A DNA stretch of 64,000 nt, taken from NCBI GenBank assembly GCA_029582155.1, contig CM055899.1, positions 55,757,853-55,821,852 of the forward strand. Direction: 5' to 3'. Below the pieces are notes generated by a model. It saw nothing but the letters and a program-made list of their open reading frames with translations. It was not told the DNA's origin and searched no databases. The DNA is from Panopea generosa. Lineage: Eukaryota; Mollusca; Bivalvia; Adapedonta; Hiatellidae. Both the position numbers and the translations under genes were made by a program. Positions 23,280-35,110 of the stretch are shown here, piece by piece. Position 1 is the stretch's first letter. Every line of letters begins with the position of its first letter.

Positions 23280-23760
23280 TGCTATAGTTAGTACACTTGG
23301 AAATGAAAATCATGCAAAAACTAGTTTACTCTATACACACCAATGCTAAAGGTATTACATTTGGAAATGAAATATATGAAAAAAATAGTTCACTCTTTAC
23401 ACACCTATGCTATAGGTAGTACATTTGGAAATGAAAATCATGCAAAAACTAGTTTACTATATACACACCAATGCTATAGGTAGTACATTTGGAAATGAAA
23501 ATCATGCAAAAAAAGTTTACTCTATACACACCAATGCTATAAGTATTACATTTGGAAATGAAATATATAAAAAAAAAAAATGTTCACTCTATACACACTT
23601 ATGCGGTAGTACATTTGGAAATGAAAATCATGCAAAAACTAGTTTACTATATACACACCAATGGTATAGGTAGTACATTTGGAAAAGAAATACATGACAT
23701 AAATAGTTTACTCTATACACACAAATGCTATATGTAAAACATTTAGAAAGGAAATACATG
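23280..23760 (+). repeat. Minisatellite, about 62-64 bp unit, 8 copies
   Basis: Copies start at about 23298, 23359, 23424, 23488, 23551, 23616, 23678 and 23741. Two sub-types can be told apart after TTGGAAATGAAA: one continues ATCATGCAAAAACT, the other TATATGAAAAAAAT. Confidence 0.92.
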
Positions 23761-24049
23761 AAAAAGAGAAAACAAAGCATCTCCTTCTCATAAATAAATA
23801 AAATCTAAATGGTTTGCTTTGCCAAATCCACCAAAATGTGACAGAAATAATAGTTCAATCGAAATTATAGCTTGAAACGAAATCCCCATTTTAAATTTAA
23901 ACAGCACCTAGATACTGTTTGATGACCTTCATTAACAATAATTGGACTTATTCTAAGAATGAACAAATACAAATGAAATCACAAGACTCATTTGATACGT
24001 CATGAGCCTAACCGAGCGGACAAAATAGCCGCTTCCGCGTACGGAAATT

Positions 24050-24225
24050 GTTTCTTTTTGTGAAAATGAGTATGCATTGAATGACATAGACCTACAGATA
24101 TCCCAATTGTCGTATTAGTTCATTTCATTCAGATACATCGTACAGATATCCCGATTGAATGGCATAGACCTACAGATATCCCGATTGTCGTATTAGTTAA
24201 ATTCATTCAGATACATCGTAATTTT
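24050..24225 (+). repeat. Imperfect direct duplication, about 85 bp
   Basis: ATAGACCTACAGATATCCC, then TTGTCGTATTAGTT and TTCATTCAGATACATCGTA, occur twice in tandem. Confidence 0.85.
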
Positions 24226-26540
24226 CAACAGATCATTACCAGGATATAATGACATATTTTATAGTTCGATTGTTCGTATATATAATAATTGCCAAGTTGT
24301 TATTAAAAAAAACAATGAACCAAACAGGTTATTATATGAAATAAAAGTATCATATTTGTGTTACACATCCTTGATAGCATTAATGTTAGGTCTTCTGTAA
24401 TTTGTGATAACATGAACATAAATTATTCAAACTGCTCCGCCACATATTGCTAACACTTTCCAAAATGTATCTACTGTTTTTTTAAACATGTCTATAATGT
24501 GTTTTTCGTACTGTTAAATCGTCATAAGTATGTTTGGTGCATGTCACAAACACTTAACCTCGAAATTGATTAATCATGTATGCACGTCCGATTAGATTTT
24601 ATTTAGCGATGGTTTATTTTTCTGATCTTACTCAATGCATAAAAAGGTGAATTGTTCGACTTTGTATATTTAAAGTGTTAAATAGTGATGCAATATGGTT
24701 GTTGTTCTTCTTGTTGTGTTGTTGTTTTGTTGTTGTATTCAAATGAATGTAGATGTGTCTGGTCGTTTCAGACAACTATATTTCAATATATAACGGATAG
24801 GTTAACTCTATTTTGACTAATGTACGTAATCTTAGCTGTGTTTCTGTTACGTATTTCTTTCTGATTTTTTGCAATTGATACTGTGTTTCTGTTCTCGCCC
24901 GTGTTCAATTATTTAGGTTTATTGTCATTCAGTACCGCATATTTCGTTTTATTTTATATAAAAGGTTTGTGTTACATGTAAGAAACCATGCCGTTATAAC
25001 ACTATTCAATAAACAGCGGTTTTAGCCCGTACTGTCTTCGCACAGCAAATAACATACACAAAAGCATTTTTTAAAGAACAAGTCAATGTTAGTTACCAAC
25101 TGCAATTCTACATTTATTATACGTAATACATGACATTGTATATTTGACGGCAAAGATATAATTATAATTATTTTGATATCTTTTTAGAAAAAAAAACCAA
25201 CCATCTCATTTTTTATACGTGCGTGATCAAATCATTTGATAAACTTTCGATTCCGTTGAAACCAACAATTCTTCTGTACATGCTGAAAAAATGGCAAACC
25301 TGAAAGGTCCAGTCGACGTGAGCATTTTAATACTGATAAAATTGCGAACACAGTCTCGGGAAAACGTGCAGTAATTCAGGTCGATGCAACACATATTACG
25401 ACATAAGTTTCAGAAATTTGCTTTCTATTGTATTGCTTTTTTGTATGCATGTATATAATTTATGTCTTTAACATATGTATCTCTATTAATATATAAAAAG
25501 TTTAAAGGGACCAATGATAATAAATTTTATGAAAATAGCTATATGATACAAATATCAAAGTAAATATCCAAAATTTGTATGCATATTCTCAATTCTGTTT
25601 TTGGAAATGGCCATACAGCTGGTAAATTCTTGAAGGGCCATCCATTTAGCATATATGGTAGCCTTTAAAAAAAAACAAGTTTAATCTATTAATCTGTATA
25701 TAAATAATATAAACATCATTGGAAAACAGGATAAAATAAGCAAATACACAATAATAGTAATACAATATGGCGAAAATGAGGAGCCTAAAAGATAAGTTTG
25801 GCTATATTTATGAATTTAAACAAAAATGAGCTTAGTATAAAATATTAGCAGAAAATGAAAACCAGGGAGATGGGAAATATATTGAATGTCATAATAAGGA
25901 AATTGAAACAACTGGGGAAATATTTTTTTCAAATGTAAAATCCTATTTGATGAAATTAAAATGAGCTAAAAAAACCTATTTGAGGAATAACATGGAACAT
26001 TTTTATTCCATTTAATAGCATACTTCATGCTATTAATATTAATGCTTCAAATTGGCCTTTTTCTGGAATATGCTTTTTGTTACATGAATTATGCCCACTT
26101 TGAATATAAAATTGTATTTGTAGACTTCATATATTTCACTATATTGAACATTTTGCATTCTTGTTTCTTAAGTATTTTAGAATAGTCGAGCGCACATGGC
26201 CTAAATTCATTAAATTTGAAATGGGGGCTCAGATTCAAAATGCCAAAAATGTCAAGATCAAAATGATATTAATAAAACAAGCAAATCACTATATTTATTT
26301 GCGGGTTTTGCAAAAAGTTCTAATTTTAAGCCCGAGCCCATATTCCGGACTGAAATGCTTGATGGATTTAGACCATGTCATTCTGACAGTTCTTGTTTCT
26401 TTTCAGTTGTGTTTAATGTTGACGGTGCACATATTGAGCTTAACTTACAGAAAACTGAAATATTTCAATACATTTCCAATTAAAAAAAATAAAGATGCAA
26501 AAGACGCGCCATCCCAAATGCTCAAATAAAATGAATGCTC
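24226..26540. other. Intergenic, no supported gene
   Basis: AT-rich sequence. A 122-residue open stretch at 26161-26529 is low in complexity, without domain or splice context, and is judged spurious. Confidence 0.45.
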
Positions 26541-26559
26541 ATTATTATATGCTAAAGTC

Positions 26560-26805
26560 ATCTATATTATTCAATGTACATGTAACAACTTTATGGGAAG
26601 TAATACTCTTAAAACAACAATTGTCAAACATGTCATAATGAACCAGTCATGGGAATGGGTAATAGTGACGTTTTAAGACAGTTTATTGCTTAATACAGAT
26701 TACTTTACTCAGAAAGCATAAAGATGGAAAATAACAATTGTGGCTGCTAAGGCAATCTGCTCAATAGAGGTGACTGCTTACACAGGTTTGACTGTATATG
26801 CAATT
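26560..26805 (-). mobile_element. Dispersed repeat R, copy 1
   Basis: On the - strand: ACAGTCAAACCTGTGTAAGC, AGTCACCTCTATTGAGCAG, TTTCCATCTTTATGCTTTCT and TCTGTATTAAGCAATAAACTG in order. The same blocks appear at 62520-62725 on + and in diverged form at 27190-27560 and 42320-42505. No coding capacity; class unknown. Confidence 0.75.
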
Positions 26806-27189
26806 AACTTGACGACAGCAACGGAATTTAGTGAATTTCTTAGACCTAACATATATAAGAAAACTGTTGTTCATTGTGTATATGTAGCATATATTTGTAA
26901 TAAAATTCGATAAGAAATTATAGTTTTGAACTTTTTTTTTATATTACGTTTTATTATTATTTCCCGGTTGCAATATACCCTACTGCAGCCACACCAATTT
27001 GCAAGTCGTGTCTTGTTTTGAGGTTTTTTTCAGCAAATGTTTCATGTATTTGTTTTTTTACAAACTGACTTGGCTGATCATGTGTGGACTGTTAGGAACG
27101 ATTTCTTCACATAATTTCTGGAAGATGCATATTCGCTGAAACCTTTTGTCTGTCACCGGAGATTTGGTGTTGAAGTGACACATTAGCTC

Positions 27190-27560
27190 ATAAAGTTTGC
27201 CAATTGAAGTACCGTCAAACCTGTCTTAGAAGCTAGTCATGGGAAGGAACAGAAGTTGTCTTTTAAAACAGGTTGTTGCATGGATCGTGTTTATTTGCTT
27301 ACGACATTGTCTCATAATCATTCGTCTTTCACCGTTGATTCAAGTTATTAGTTACTTGCGGAGACGGGGTGTGCTCGAGTACTTGTTTAACTTTTAGGAT
27401 CCCAAGAGATAGCGGTTAAGGTAACTGATCGTCTGTTGGCTCTCGATGGCATAAAAATGAAGCTAAATATTCAACCAATCATGCTTTGAAAGCAAAGAAT
27501 TTGGAAATAACATATATGGCTGCTTAAGACAAGTAGCTGATTAATAGAAATGACCACTTT
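27190..27560 (-). mobile_element. Dispersed repeat R, copy 2, split by a SINE
   Basis: The R blocks TCAAACCTGTCTTAGAAGC and TTTTAAAACAGGTTGTTGC lie left of 27285. GCTTTGAAAGCAAAGAATTTG and GGCTGCTTAAGACAAGTAGC lie right of 27460. Between them is the SINE tail, so R was there first. Confidence 0.65.
27285..27460 (+). mobile_element. SINE family B, 5'-truncated, inserted in repeat R
   Basis: GACATTGTCTCATAATCATTC, ACTTGCGGAGACGGGGTGTG and ACTGATCGTCTGTTGGCTCT, then CGATGGCATAAA, match the body and tail of the full copy at 39533-39800. Confidence 0.75.
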
Positions 27561-27774
27561 TGATTGTATATTTGAGTCTAAATGCATTTGATTTAAAGTC
27601 ATAAAAAACATGAGGAAATATTTGATACGATGCCAGGTGCAAGTTTAAGAAATGCTTAATATATAGCATCAGACTTGGTCTGCGACACTAGGGTCGTTTC
27701 ATGTGACAAATGTTTGCGATGCTTGGTGACATTACATATTTACAATATGTTCTTGCATTGCTTAATAGAATAGT

Positions 27775-27960
27775 TTACACCTATTTATTTTACTTCGATC
27801 GTGAAACAAGTTATTACAACATATACAAGTCACGCTTGAAGTTTTCAAGGGGTGAACAAGTACTAAACATATACAGAACACGTGTCTTGCTTAATGCCAC
27901 CACACATGGTCCTCAGGACCCTCAGATTTTGCGTTAGATGCTCTACAACTGGGCCAGAAT
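27775..27960 (-). mobile_element. tRNA-derived SINE, family A
   Basis: On the - strand a diverged head (CTGGCCCAGTTGTAGAGCAT) is followed by the family A body with AAGACACGTGTTCTGTATAT and the tail AACTTGTTTCACGATCGAAG. Confidence 0.7.
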
Positions 27961-28499
27961 ATGGTAGGCGACTTCCATTCTACGAATTTAAACTTACATT
28001 GAGCTATAAAGGGAACACTATAAAATTGAAAACTACCTTCAGTATATTCATTTTAATGACCCAAAGGATTAAAGATCTTGTCACTTCGAAATTGTGTCAT
28101 CCATTTTCGTATTTTTCAAATCCAATATGATTAAATCAAATAGGAATATTTAAAATAAAATCTCTTTTGAAACCCCTACTTACATCTATATGTTAATTAA
28201 ACTGCATATGTGTATTTGTGGGTCTATTTTTTCCAATCGTATGCTATTTCTATTGTAAATTATGCAAGGCGGTCACCACAGGGACATAAATTGAACATTT
28301 AATAATAAATGAATTGACAAATACAATCATTTATGATCAAGCGTTCCTTTTTCTAAAAGAATGCTTTTTAGTAACTGATTATGTTTTTTTTTTCAGATTT
28401 GCGTATTTAATTGGAGCCAACAATTATAGTGGGGTGTCTTTAAAAAGTAATAAATCAGCAGATTGACAAAGTGTATCGTTAATAAGTGTAGTCATACCA

Positions 28500-29830
28500 G
28501 ATTTTGGATGGATTTTAATGGAAATTGTATTAAAATAATAACATAAAACATGGAAAGAGAAAAAATAATAAAACAATATGTTTTAAGGGACATACACGGC
28601 AGAGATATATGAATCAAAGAAATAAGTATGCAGGAATAGAGATAATAGAAATAGAGTAGTAAAATAACTTCATTTGGTGAACAGACATGACAGAGATAAC
28701 AGCCAGAACAGAATAATTATTGATGACAGACAGGGCATAGACAAAAGCTAAACAATAAGCATTGACGGAAACTTGAAATATATGACAGCATTAAAACAAT
28801 AAGTATTGATAAGCAAAAATAGAGTAATAAAAGATGCAAAACGAAATTGAGATAATAACATCTAAACAATAATAATATAAGAACAAACACCAACCAAAAC
28901 AATAATCATTGAGGATAGACAACGCAGAATTTAGAGTTACAAAACAATAGTTAAGTATGACCGACATACAAAACTGAGATAAGTGTTTAAAACCATTAGT
29001 TATCGAGTGTTTGAAAAGACATGCTAAGTCCATAAAAACAATAAGTATTGAGGGACAAACAAAACAGATATACGAACATCAAAACAATTATCATTTAGGG
29101 ACACAACATATAAGAGCAGGAAAACAATAAATGTTTAGGGACAGACAAGGCAGGCATACAAGTAAAACACCTAGATATAAGCATCAGAATAATAAACGTT
29201 GATAATTAGATGGGACAGAGACAAGAGCATCAAGACAATAACTGTTGAAATCAGATATTTATTATTGCTGGATAGACACTACCTAGATAAGAGCAGTATA
29301 GCAATAACAATAAATGACAGACATAACAGAGAACAGAGATCTGATCATTAAAACTATAATTATTTCGAATACACAAACTATCGAAGGGCAGATAAGACAG
29401 AGATACAAGCAGTAAAACAGTAATCATCGAGAAACAATGCAGCTATAAAAGTAGTCAATTAATATTATTGAGATACACACTATATAGATATTGTACCAGA
29501 GGCTAAACATAGATGACTCGATCAGAGCAACAAATCTTTAATTTTGGAAAACAGAAAAAAACACGTATTACAGCAGTAAATAAATATCATTGAGAGACAA
29601 ATTATAAAAAGGTAAGAGCAGTAAAGCTATAGTTATAAAAGGACAAACAAGACGGACCATATATCAGAGCAGCAAAGTAATTATGAGAGACAAATTACAA
29701 AGAAAATAACATTAAAAGTATAACTTGTCCTGAGAGAGACAAGACGATATTTATCGAGCAAAACAATAAGTACTGAAGAAAGTAAAATACAATGATAAGA
29801 GTAAATTAATTTTGAGAGAAAAATGGCGAA
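28500..29830. repeat. Degenerate tandem array, about 50-60 bp period
   Basis: Over 1.3 kb the loose string AAACAATAAGTATTGAGGGA, followed by CAGACAAGACAGAGATA-type sequence, returns again and again with heavy divergence. Open stretches on the - strand here (28717-29033) are by-products of the repeat. Confidence 0.7.
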
Positions 29831-31190
29831 CATGGATTTTTTATTTAAAAATGAGTCATATTTTACGTCGTTAATTATTTAAACAACTTGGTAGATCTCA
29901 CGAAAATGGTCCACTGTTCTCATATGTACAACAAAATACGACTTCCTTATGCATTTTCAACAAGAAATAATGCCTATCCTATTTACACAGCCTTCATTTC
30001 TTGGGCGCAAGACTCTTGCTACGATCACTAAGAGGGTGGGGTAATTGGTAAGTGAGACCTGAACATACATTCCGTTGGTCTCCAGCTGTGCTCTTTCGAT
30101 TTAATATTTACAAAATCATTCGCATATTGCCCGTTCAAGTACGTTTACGACACGAGTAATATGTTACTCTACAGTACCGTGATCCTAAACCAATGGTCCA
30201 GTTCCAATAAGATTACCAGTTAGGAGATGTAAGATGATATGTTCCTTTCTGAAAGAAAGCTTGGAACTTTTGCATATGAAAATTTTAAGTATGTTCTTTC
30301 ATTCAGGACATGAAGACACTGTAGCATAAATGACCAAGGTCTGACAACTCACGAGGGTAGAATACAAGTATACTCAAAATAAAATTAACAATTCTATTTT
30401 TACATGAATAAAATTATGAATATACAATTATACAATATATACAAACTAAAGATAATTACTCATCAACAAAAAATACCGCTGGTTTAAAGATGTCCTATGA
30501 TGGAATTAACACTTTTTTTAATCACAAGTTCTTTCTCCTACACGTTCCGTATATTTATATCGCGATACAAACTGCTTACATTATATGAATGTTATAAGTG
30601 TTATTGAAATACACTAATATTTGTATTTAAGATACTCTACTACCGCGTCCGGATTATCGTAGATTTAGCGTCAATCGCCCCTCGTTGCGATGGCTTTATA
30701 GACAGTGTTATCGTCCCTAGAACTTTGTACTGAGTTATCTGGCTTTACGTCGCGTCGTACCGAATATACTTCGACTTTACACCGATGCCAGGATCGTCAA
30801 GCCGTCCATATAACGAGTATGTGGGTTGCTGTCCTTATACTATCACTACTATAGAAGCATTGAAAGAGAAAGAGGAAAAGTCAACTGAGCGAATTAGAGA
30901 GAGAGAGAGAGATAGAGAGATAAGTTGAAGTTTTTACTCTTTATTTGAATATGGCACATATTGATTGAAAAGTATCGTGTTTTGAAAGCTTATATAAATT
31001 TACCTGATGAATGAACTACTATACAATAAACATAATTGCTATTTTATTTATTTTTTTTTTTATTAAATTATCATCAAATCTATTAGATGTAGTTGAACGT
31101 TTTATATGTATATGCAAATAATCTCAGACAACTCATGCTATAACTACTAATTACAAACAACAAACATCAAAAGTATTATGTTTTCCTACA
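29831..31190. other. Intergenic with a CpG-rich patch and a GA run
   Basis: Mostly AT-rich. From about 30640 to 30850 CpG becomes frequent (about 15 in 30661-30840 by hand count). A GA microsatellite is at about 30893-30925. I see fragments of open frame on both strands in the CpG-rich patch but recognise no family. Confidence 0.45.
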
Positions 31191-31799
31191 TCATAACAAA
31201 TGCTTATATACGAGTTTAGCGATTGGTGTTAATGTAAGGCGGATTATACTCCTTAAGCACTTTGTAAAAGAGATATTTCCGTTTCTTAGTTGCGTTCTTC
31301 CAGGACTCTTCACTCTCGAAACGTATTCTTCTTTAAGTTGTCTGGCTGTCCGTTTGATAGCAGTATGAATGGTATCTTTTCTTATCGAATCGAACCATAA
31401 AACCCTGAATAAATATTTATCGATAAGAAGCTTTCTGTATTTCGGCAATAGTTCGTTGAATGCTTTTTTTCTTGCTTGCTTTTCATTCATTTTATCGTCG
31501 TTCACAAAATCTGATGCTATTTTGTCGAATTCGGGCTGAAGCGATTTTAATGCATTATCAACCATGTCGTACCAAGGGTCTAATGTTTCTTCCTTTTCAT
31601 CCGAGTCTGATTCCATATCTGAATCATCGGTATTAGATTCGTCGGTAAGTTCTTCTTTCTCCAGCTCTTCTTCGGAACTATCGTCTCCGTGTATTATATT
31701 CTTGTGCCGAAGCGTATTATCTTTACGTTTATACTCCTTTTTACAACGATCACGGGCGAACATCCTCGGCGACAGCAAACTACTGAATGATTTGTTCAC
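31191..31799 (-). CDS. Unknown 202-residue ORF with half zinc-finger motif and acidic linker
   Basis: A single-exon ORF. It begins with MNKSFSSLLSPRMF, then a basic stretch with C-(x3)-K and RHKNIIHG that looks like the second half of a C2H2 finger. Next come an acidic run (about residues 39-70, rich in D/E/S) and a helical region with PWYDMVDNALKSLQ, LLPKYRKLLIDKYLFRVLW and a basic C-terminus. I recall similar layouts (finger, acidic linker, LLPxYRK-L helix) in uncharacterised invertebrate proteins, some possibly from virus-like or Polinton-type elements, but cannot prove a link; if so, this is a fossil piece. CpG is high here (about 34 per 600 bp by hand count), unlike nearby introns. Function unknown. 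Confidence 0.5.
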   Translation of the reverse strand: MNKSFSSLLSPRMFARDRCKKEYKRKDNTLRHKNIIHGDDSSEEELEKEELTDESNTDDSDMESDSDEKEETLDPWYDMVDNALKSLQPEFDKIASDFVNDDKMNEKQARKKAFNELLPKYRKLLIDKYLFRVLWFDSIRKDTIHTAIKRTARQLKEEYVSRVKSPGRTQLRNGNISFTKCLRSIIRLTLTPIAKLVYKHLL

Positions 31800-31845
31800 T
31801 TTTAATTAATTCCTTATACATATATAAAGTATTGGCACGACCAGG

Positions 31846-32590
31846 GAGGAGTTAACTCATTTAAAAGAAGAGTTAAAACTAAATCCTCGATGAGGTTTGA
31901 GGAGGCACGTAAGAGTTAAATTTGAAAGACATAAGTGTTACATACTGGTATATTCCGAGTTTCCGCAAACTTTTTATATGGGCATAGAATGTGCACATCA
32001 CATTTTATTTTGTTGGTTGCATACATTTCGATTTAGTAACGCTATTTAATGTTATCAAACAAGTTTAAAACAATGTGTTACGTTGTGTAAATCTTCAACC
32101 ACATTTTGTTGACTACTTGTTTCTAAAGTCTATGCATTAGAAGTGTAGAGTTAACTCATTTGAACGAGGAGTTAAACTAAATCCTTGGTGAGGTTTGAGG
32201 ATGCGCGTGAGAGTTTAATTTGAAAGACATGAGTGTTACATACTAGTATACTCCGAGTTACCGCGAACGTTTTATATGGGCATAGAATGTGCACATCACA
32301 TTTTATTTTGTTGGTTGTATACATTTCGCTTTAGTAACGCTATTTAATGTTATCAAATAAGTTTAAAATAATGTGTTATGTTTTGTAAATCTTCAACCAC
32401 TTTTTGCTGACTCCTTGTTTCTAAAGTCTATGCATTGGAAGTGCAGAGTTAACTCATTTAAATGAGGAGTTAAAACTAAATCCTCAATCGGGTTTGAGGA
32501 GGTACGCAAGAGTTAAATTTGAAAGACATGAGTAAACACATATACCACGAAGTTTTTATAAAGACATAGAATGTGTACACATCACGTCTT
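31846..32590. repeat. About 299-bp tandem repeat, 2.5 copies
   Basis: Copies begin at GTTAACTCATTT near 31851, 32150 and 32448. Each opens with an inverted motif (TTAACTCATTTAAATGAGGA GTTAA in the third copy) and carries GGGCATAGAATGTGCACATC. The third copy is cut short near 32590. Confidence 0.92.
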
Positions 32591-32734
32591 ATCTCACTTT
32601 CGGAAGACAAATCTTATTTCACTGTTAAAAGAGGATGTCCATTTTAATCGTCAATGTTTAATACTTTACAAATTGATTCATTTTGTAAACAACAATTTTT
32701 TTAATTATTTCTATTTGGTAGATACACGTTATTC

Positions 32735-33007
32735 TCATGTTTTTGCTGCATTTAACGCATATAAAGCAACATATTTATCATGTTGTTTAAAATCTAATTC
32801 CTCATCCCAATCTTTGTCTTTAAGATCTTTATGTTTTATTGAACTTCCAGACTCATCACGTTCTTGAAGTTGAGTTAAAATCTGTAAAATTGCCTCGCTC
32901 GATTCCTTTATTTTCTCAAGTTCTCTCGTTAAATGCTCCTGATTTAAGTTAAGCTGATGCAGCTTGTTACATAAAAGTATACGTATTTCCTCCATTGTAA
33001 GGTTCAC
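32735..33007 (-). CDS. Unknown 90-residue coiled-coil ORF
   Basis: Starts MNLTMEEIRILLCNKL, continues with a heptad-like stretch (LNLNQEHLTRELEKIKES, then AILQILTQLQERD) and ends with a charged KDLKDKDWDEELD segment and YVALYALNAAKT. A short coiled coil is predicted by eye. It lies on the same strand and upstream of the 202-residue ORF, with the 299-bp array between them. No family recognised; it may be part of the same unit. Confidence 0.4.
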   Translation of the reverse strand: MNLTMEEIRILLCNKLHQLNLNQEHLTRELEKIKESSEAILQILTQLQERDESGSSIKHKDLKDKDWDEELDFKQHDKYVALYALNAAKT

Positions 33008-33956
33008 ACAAATACGTATAAGCTTTCTAAGCCAACTGATTTACAAATCTTTATTTTACATAGAAATACTGCTAGATAGAAACGAAGTATGTTTTTAATA
33101 GGTTGTGATGACTTTTCCGTACTCACAAATATATACACGGAATCAAAACGAATAGACATATTAACGAGATTATACCCAAAATATGTACAAGTTTAAATTC
33201 TTCCATGCGTATAAAATAACTGATTTAATCCGAGCTCGGTCGCGCATTTAAAAGCCTTCAGCAAAAACGAATTATGTCTTGTACAATAGTACCGGATGAA
33301 TGACCTGTCTACCTGTATTGTAAATATACGATTAATACGATATACATCCGAGCGAAGTAAAATTCGGCAAAGTGTAGTCATTTTTGGTAAAATATAATCA
33401 TTAATATTTATTAATGTAACTTTATATATTAAATACGTAAGTTCATCTTTCGCTGATATTTTTCTGCATTAACCTGACACCCCTTTTGTCGTAGGTAAAT
33501 AAAAACAGTGACGCAATTGTTTAAATGTCTCTGTTAAAACGTAATACGCTACTACAACGACGTGGACAGACGATCTCGTTATAGATACTCGGGTAATCTT
33601 TAAATAACGTGAGATGAGAATACCATTTTGTAAAATCTGATAAAACAATTTACGTATGAAAACATATTTTCGTCTGCTTTTTTATGTTAGTCTAAATACA
33701 TAATGTAAACAAATAAAACTTCGAGTTATTTCCTTCTTTTAACTTCGAATCCATCTACCGCAGTAAAATAAAAACCAATACTCGCTCGGTCGTTTCCGAT
33801 TAAGATAGTTTGTGATAGCTACTACTAAAGTCGCTTTCGTTCGCCTTCGGCGAGTATCGATTTTCTTCGTATTCGGTTTGCTCACAAAATGTGGCATTTT
33901 GCTCCAAAAATGTGGCAGAAAATACTAGGTATTTTAATCCCTACTTTACTACTAGT
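33008..33956. other. Intergenic, partly CpG-rich, nothing recognised
   Basis: CpG is again frequent around 33230-33370 and 33780-33870 (CGCTCGGTCG, TTCGTTCGCCTTCGGCGAG). No coding similarity seen. This may be the 5' flank of the unknown ORF pair. Confidence 0.35.
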
Positions 33957-34115
33957 GCATTCAACTCTTACCATATAACTGTTTAATGGTAGATTTATCA
34001 ATGTATGATAACAGCGAATTCAATTCTTACCATCTAACAGTTTCATGGTAGATTTATCTATATGTGATTAGAGTTCATTCAATTCTTTCTATCTACCGTT
34101 TCATGTTAGTTTAAA
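33957..34115 (+). repeat. About 62-bp tandem repeat, nearly 3 copies
   Basis: ATTCAACTCTTACCATATAA, then TGGTAGATTTATC, recurs with changes at about 33959, 34020 and 34079. Confidence 0.8.
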
Positions 34116-34889
34116 CAACATCTCATATATGACAGTCCGTCAATCCCAAAGTAGCTATCATATCTCTACATAATATCTCATTTATAATTTAAACAATTGG
34201 ACCCAAATCGAGAAAAACACTACAAGATTATTATTTTCCATAAATCATTTATTATAATGTCGAATTGCATTGCACGGATTATAATAAATTTTTCATCACC
34301 CATGCAGTGCATATTATTGATTATAAAGCTTATTTTAGTTTGGACAAAACCAGTGATATATCCACATGTTGTTAAGTCACTACTTACACTGAGCAGGTTT
34401 ATGGATTATTATAAGGCCAACGAGGTATCAACAGTATGGAAATATTAATTAAATTTAATTATTAATAACAGTATATTTAGTTTATGTTGATGATGTATCT
34501 GTAAATTTTGTGGACAAACTTTATTGCTTTCCTGTAACAAACGGCTTACGGTATATCAAAGAAGATACTGACGCAAACACATGTCGGTCTGGATAACAGA
34601 AGCCGGTATAACGTGCGATATTCTTTGATCACCAAGACCACTGATCACATATCAAAACATAGACATTTCCGTTAAACATGCCTACTATCGATACTAGTTT
34701 ATCGGAAATTTACAACTTTTCGCCCAGCGGGTGACATAATATGTAGACAAACAATCGGATTATGAATTAATTTACCTTGACTAAATCCCATGGATACATT
34801 TTATTGCTCCATTGGAACAGATTAAATTAAAAAGTCAATATAGAATCATTTTAAGAGTTGAGATGTTGCGATTGGTTATTGGCCGGAAA

Positions 34890-35100
34890 CCAAACTGAGC
34901 GAACTGAACGTTGAGTGAACGCTGAACGAAGCGAACGCTAAGAGGAGTATTAAACAGAGCACTCAGATATACAGCGCTCGTTGGCGAATACTTGCGTTTG
35001 TGAGTGCATTAAATTAACCGCGTTTAATCGAGTGCACGCAAACGGAGCGCGAACTAAGCGCGAACGGAGTGCAAACTGAGCGCAAACAGAGTGCAATTAT
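34890..35100 (+). repeat. CpG-rich short-period repeat (about 11 bp)
   Basis: GAACG-type strings recur around 34900-34940. An 11-bp pattern (CGGAGCGCGAA, CTAAGCGCGAA, CGGAGTGCAAA, CTGAGCGCAAA, CAGAGTGCAAT) is clear at about 35042-35097. The surrounding DNA is CpG-poor. Confidence 0.75.
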
Positions 35101-35110
35101 GGGGTACTTG

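Noticed and set aside
25275-25320. Short ATG exon ending at a GTGAGC donor
   Set aside because: Only about nine codons, with no downstream exon to join.
26161-26529. 122-residue ORF on +
   Set aside because: No domain, no splice context, biased AT-rich composition.
28717-29033. Hydrophobic ORFs on -
   Set aside because: They arise from the A-rich degenerate tandem array read backwards.
30650-30900. Possible exon or capsid-like coding fragment in the CpG-rich patch
   Set aside because: Short frames on both strands with a stop and no family I recognise; kept only as part of the CpG observation.
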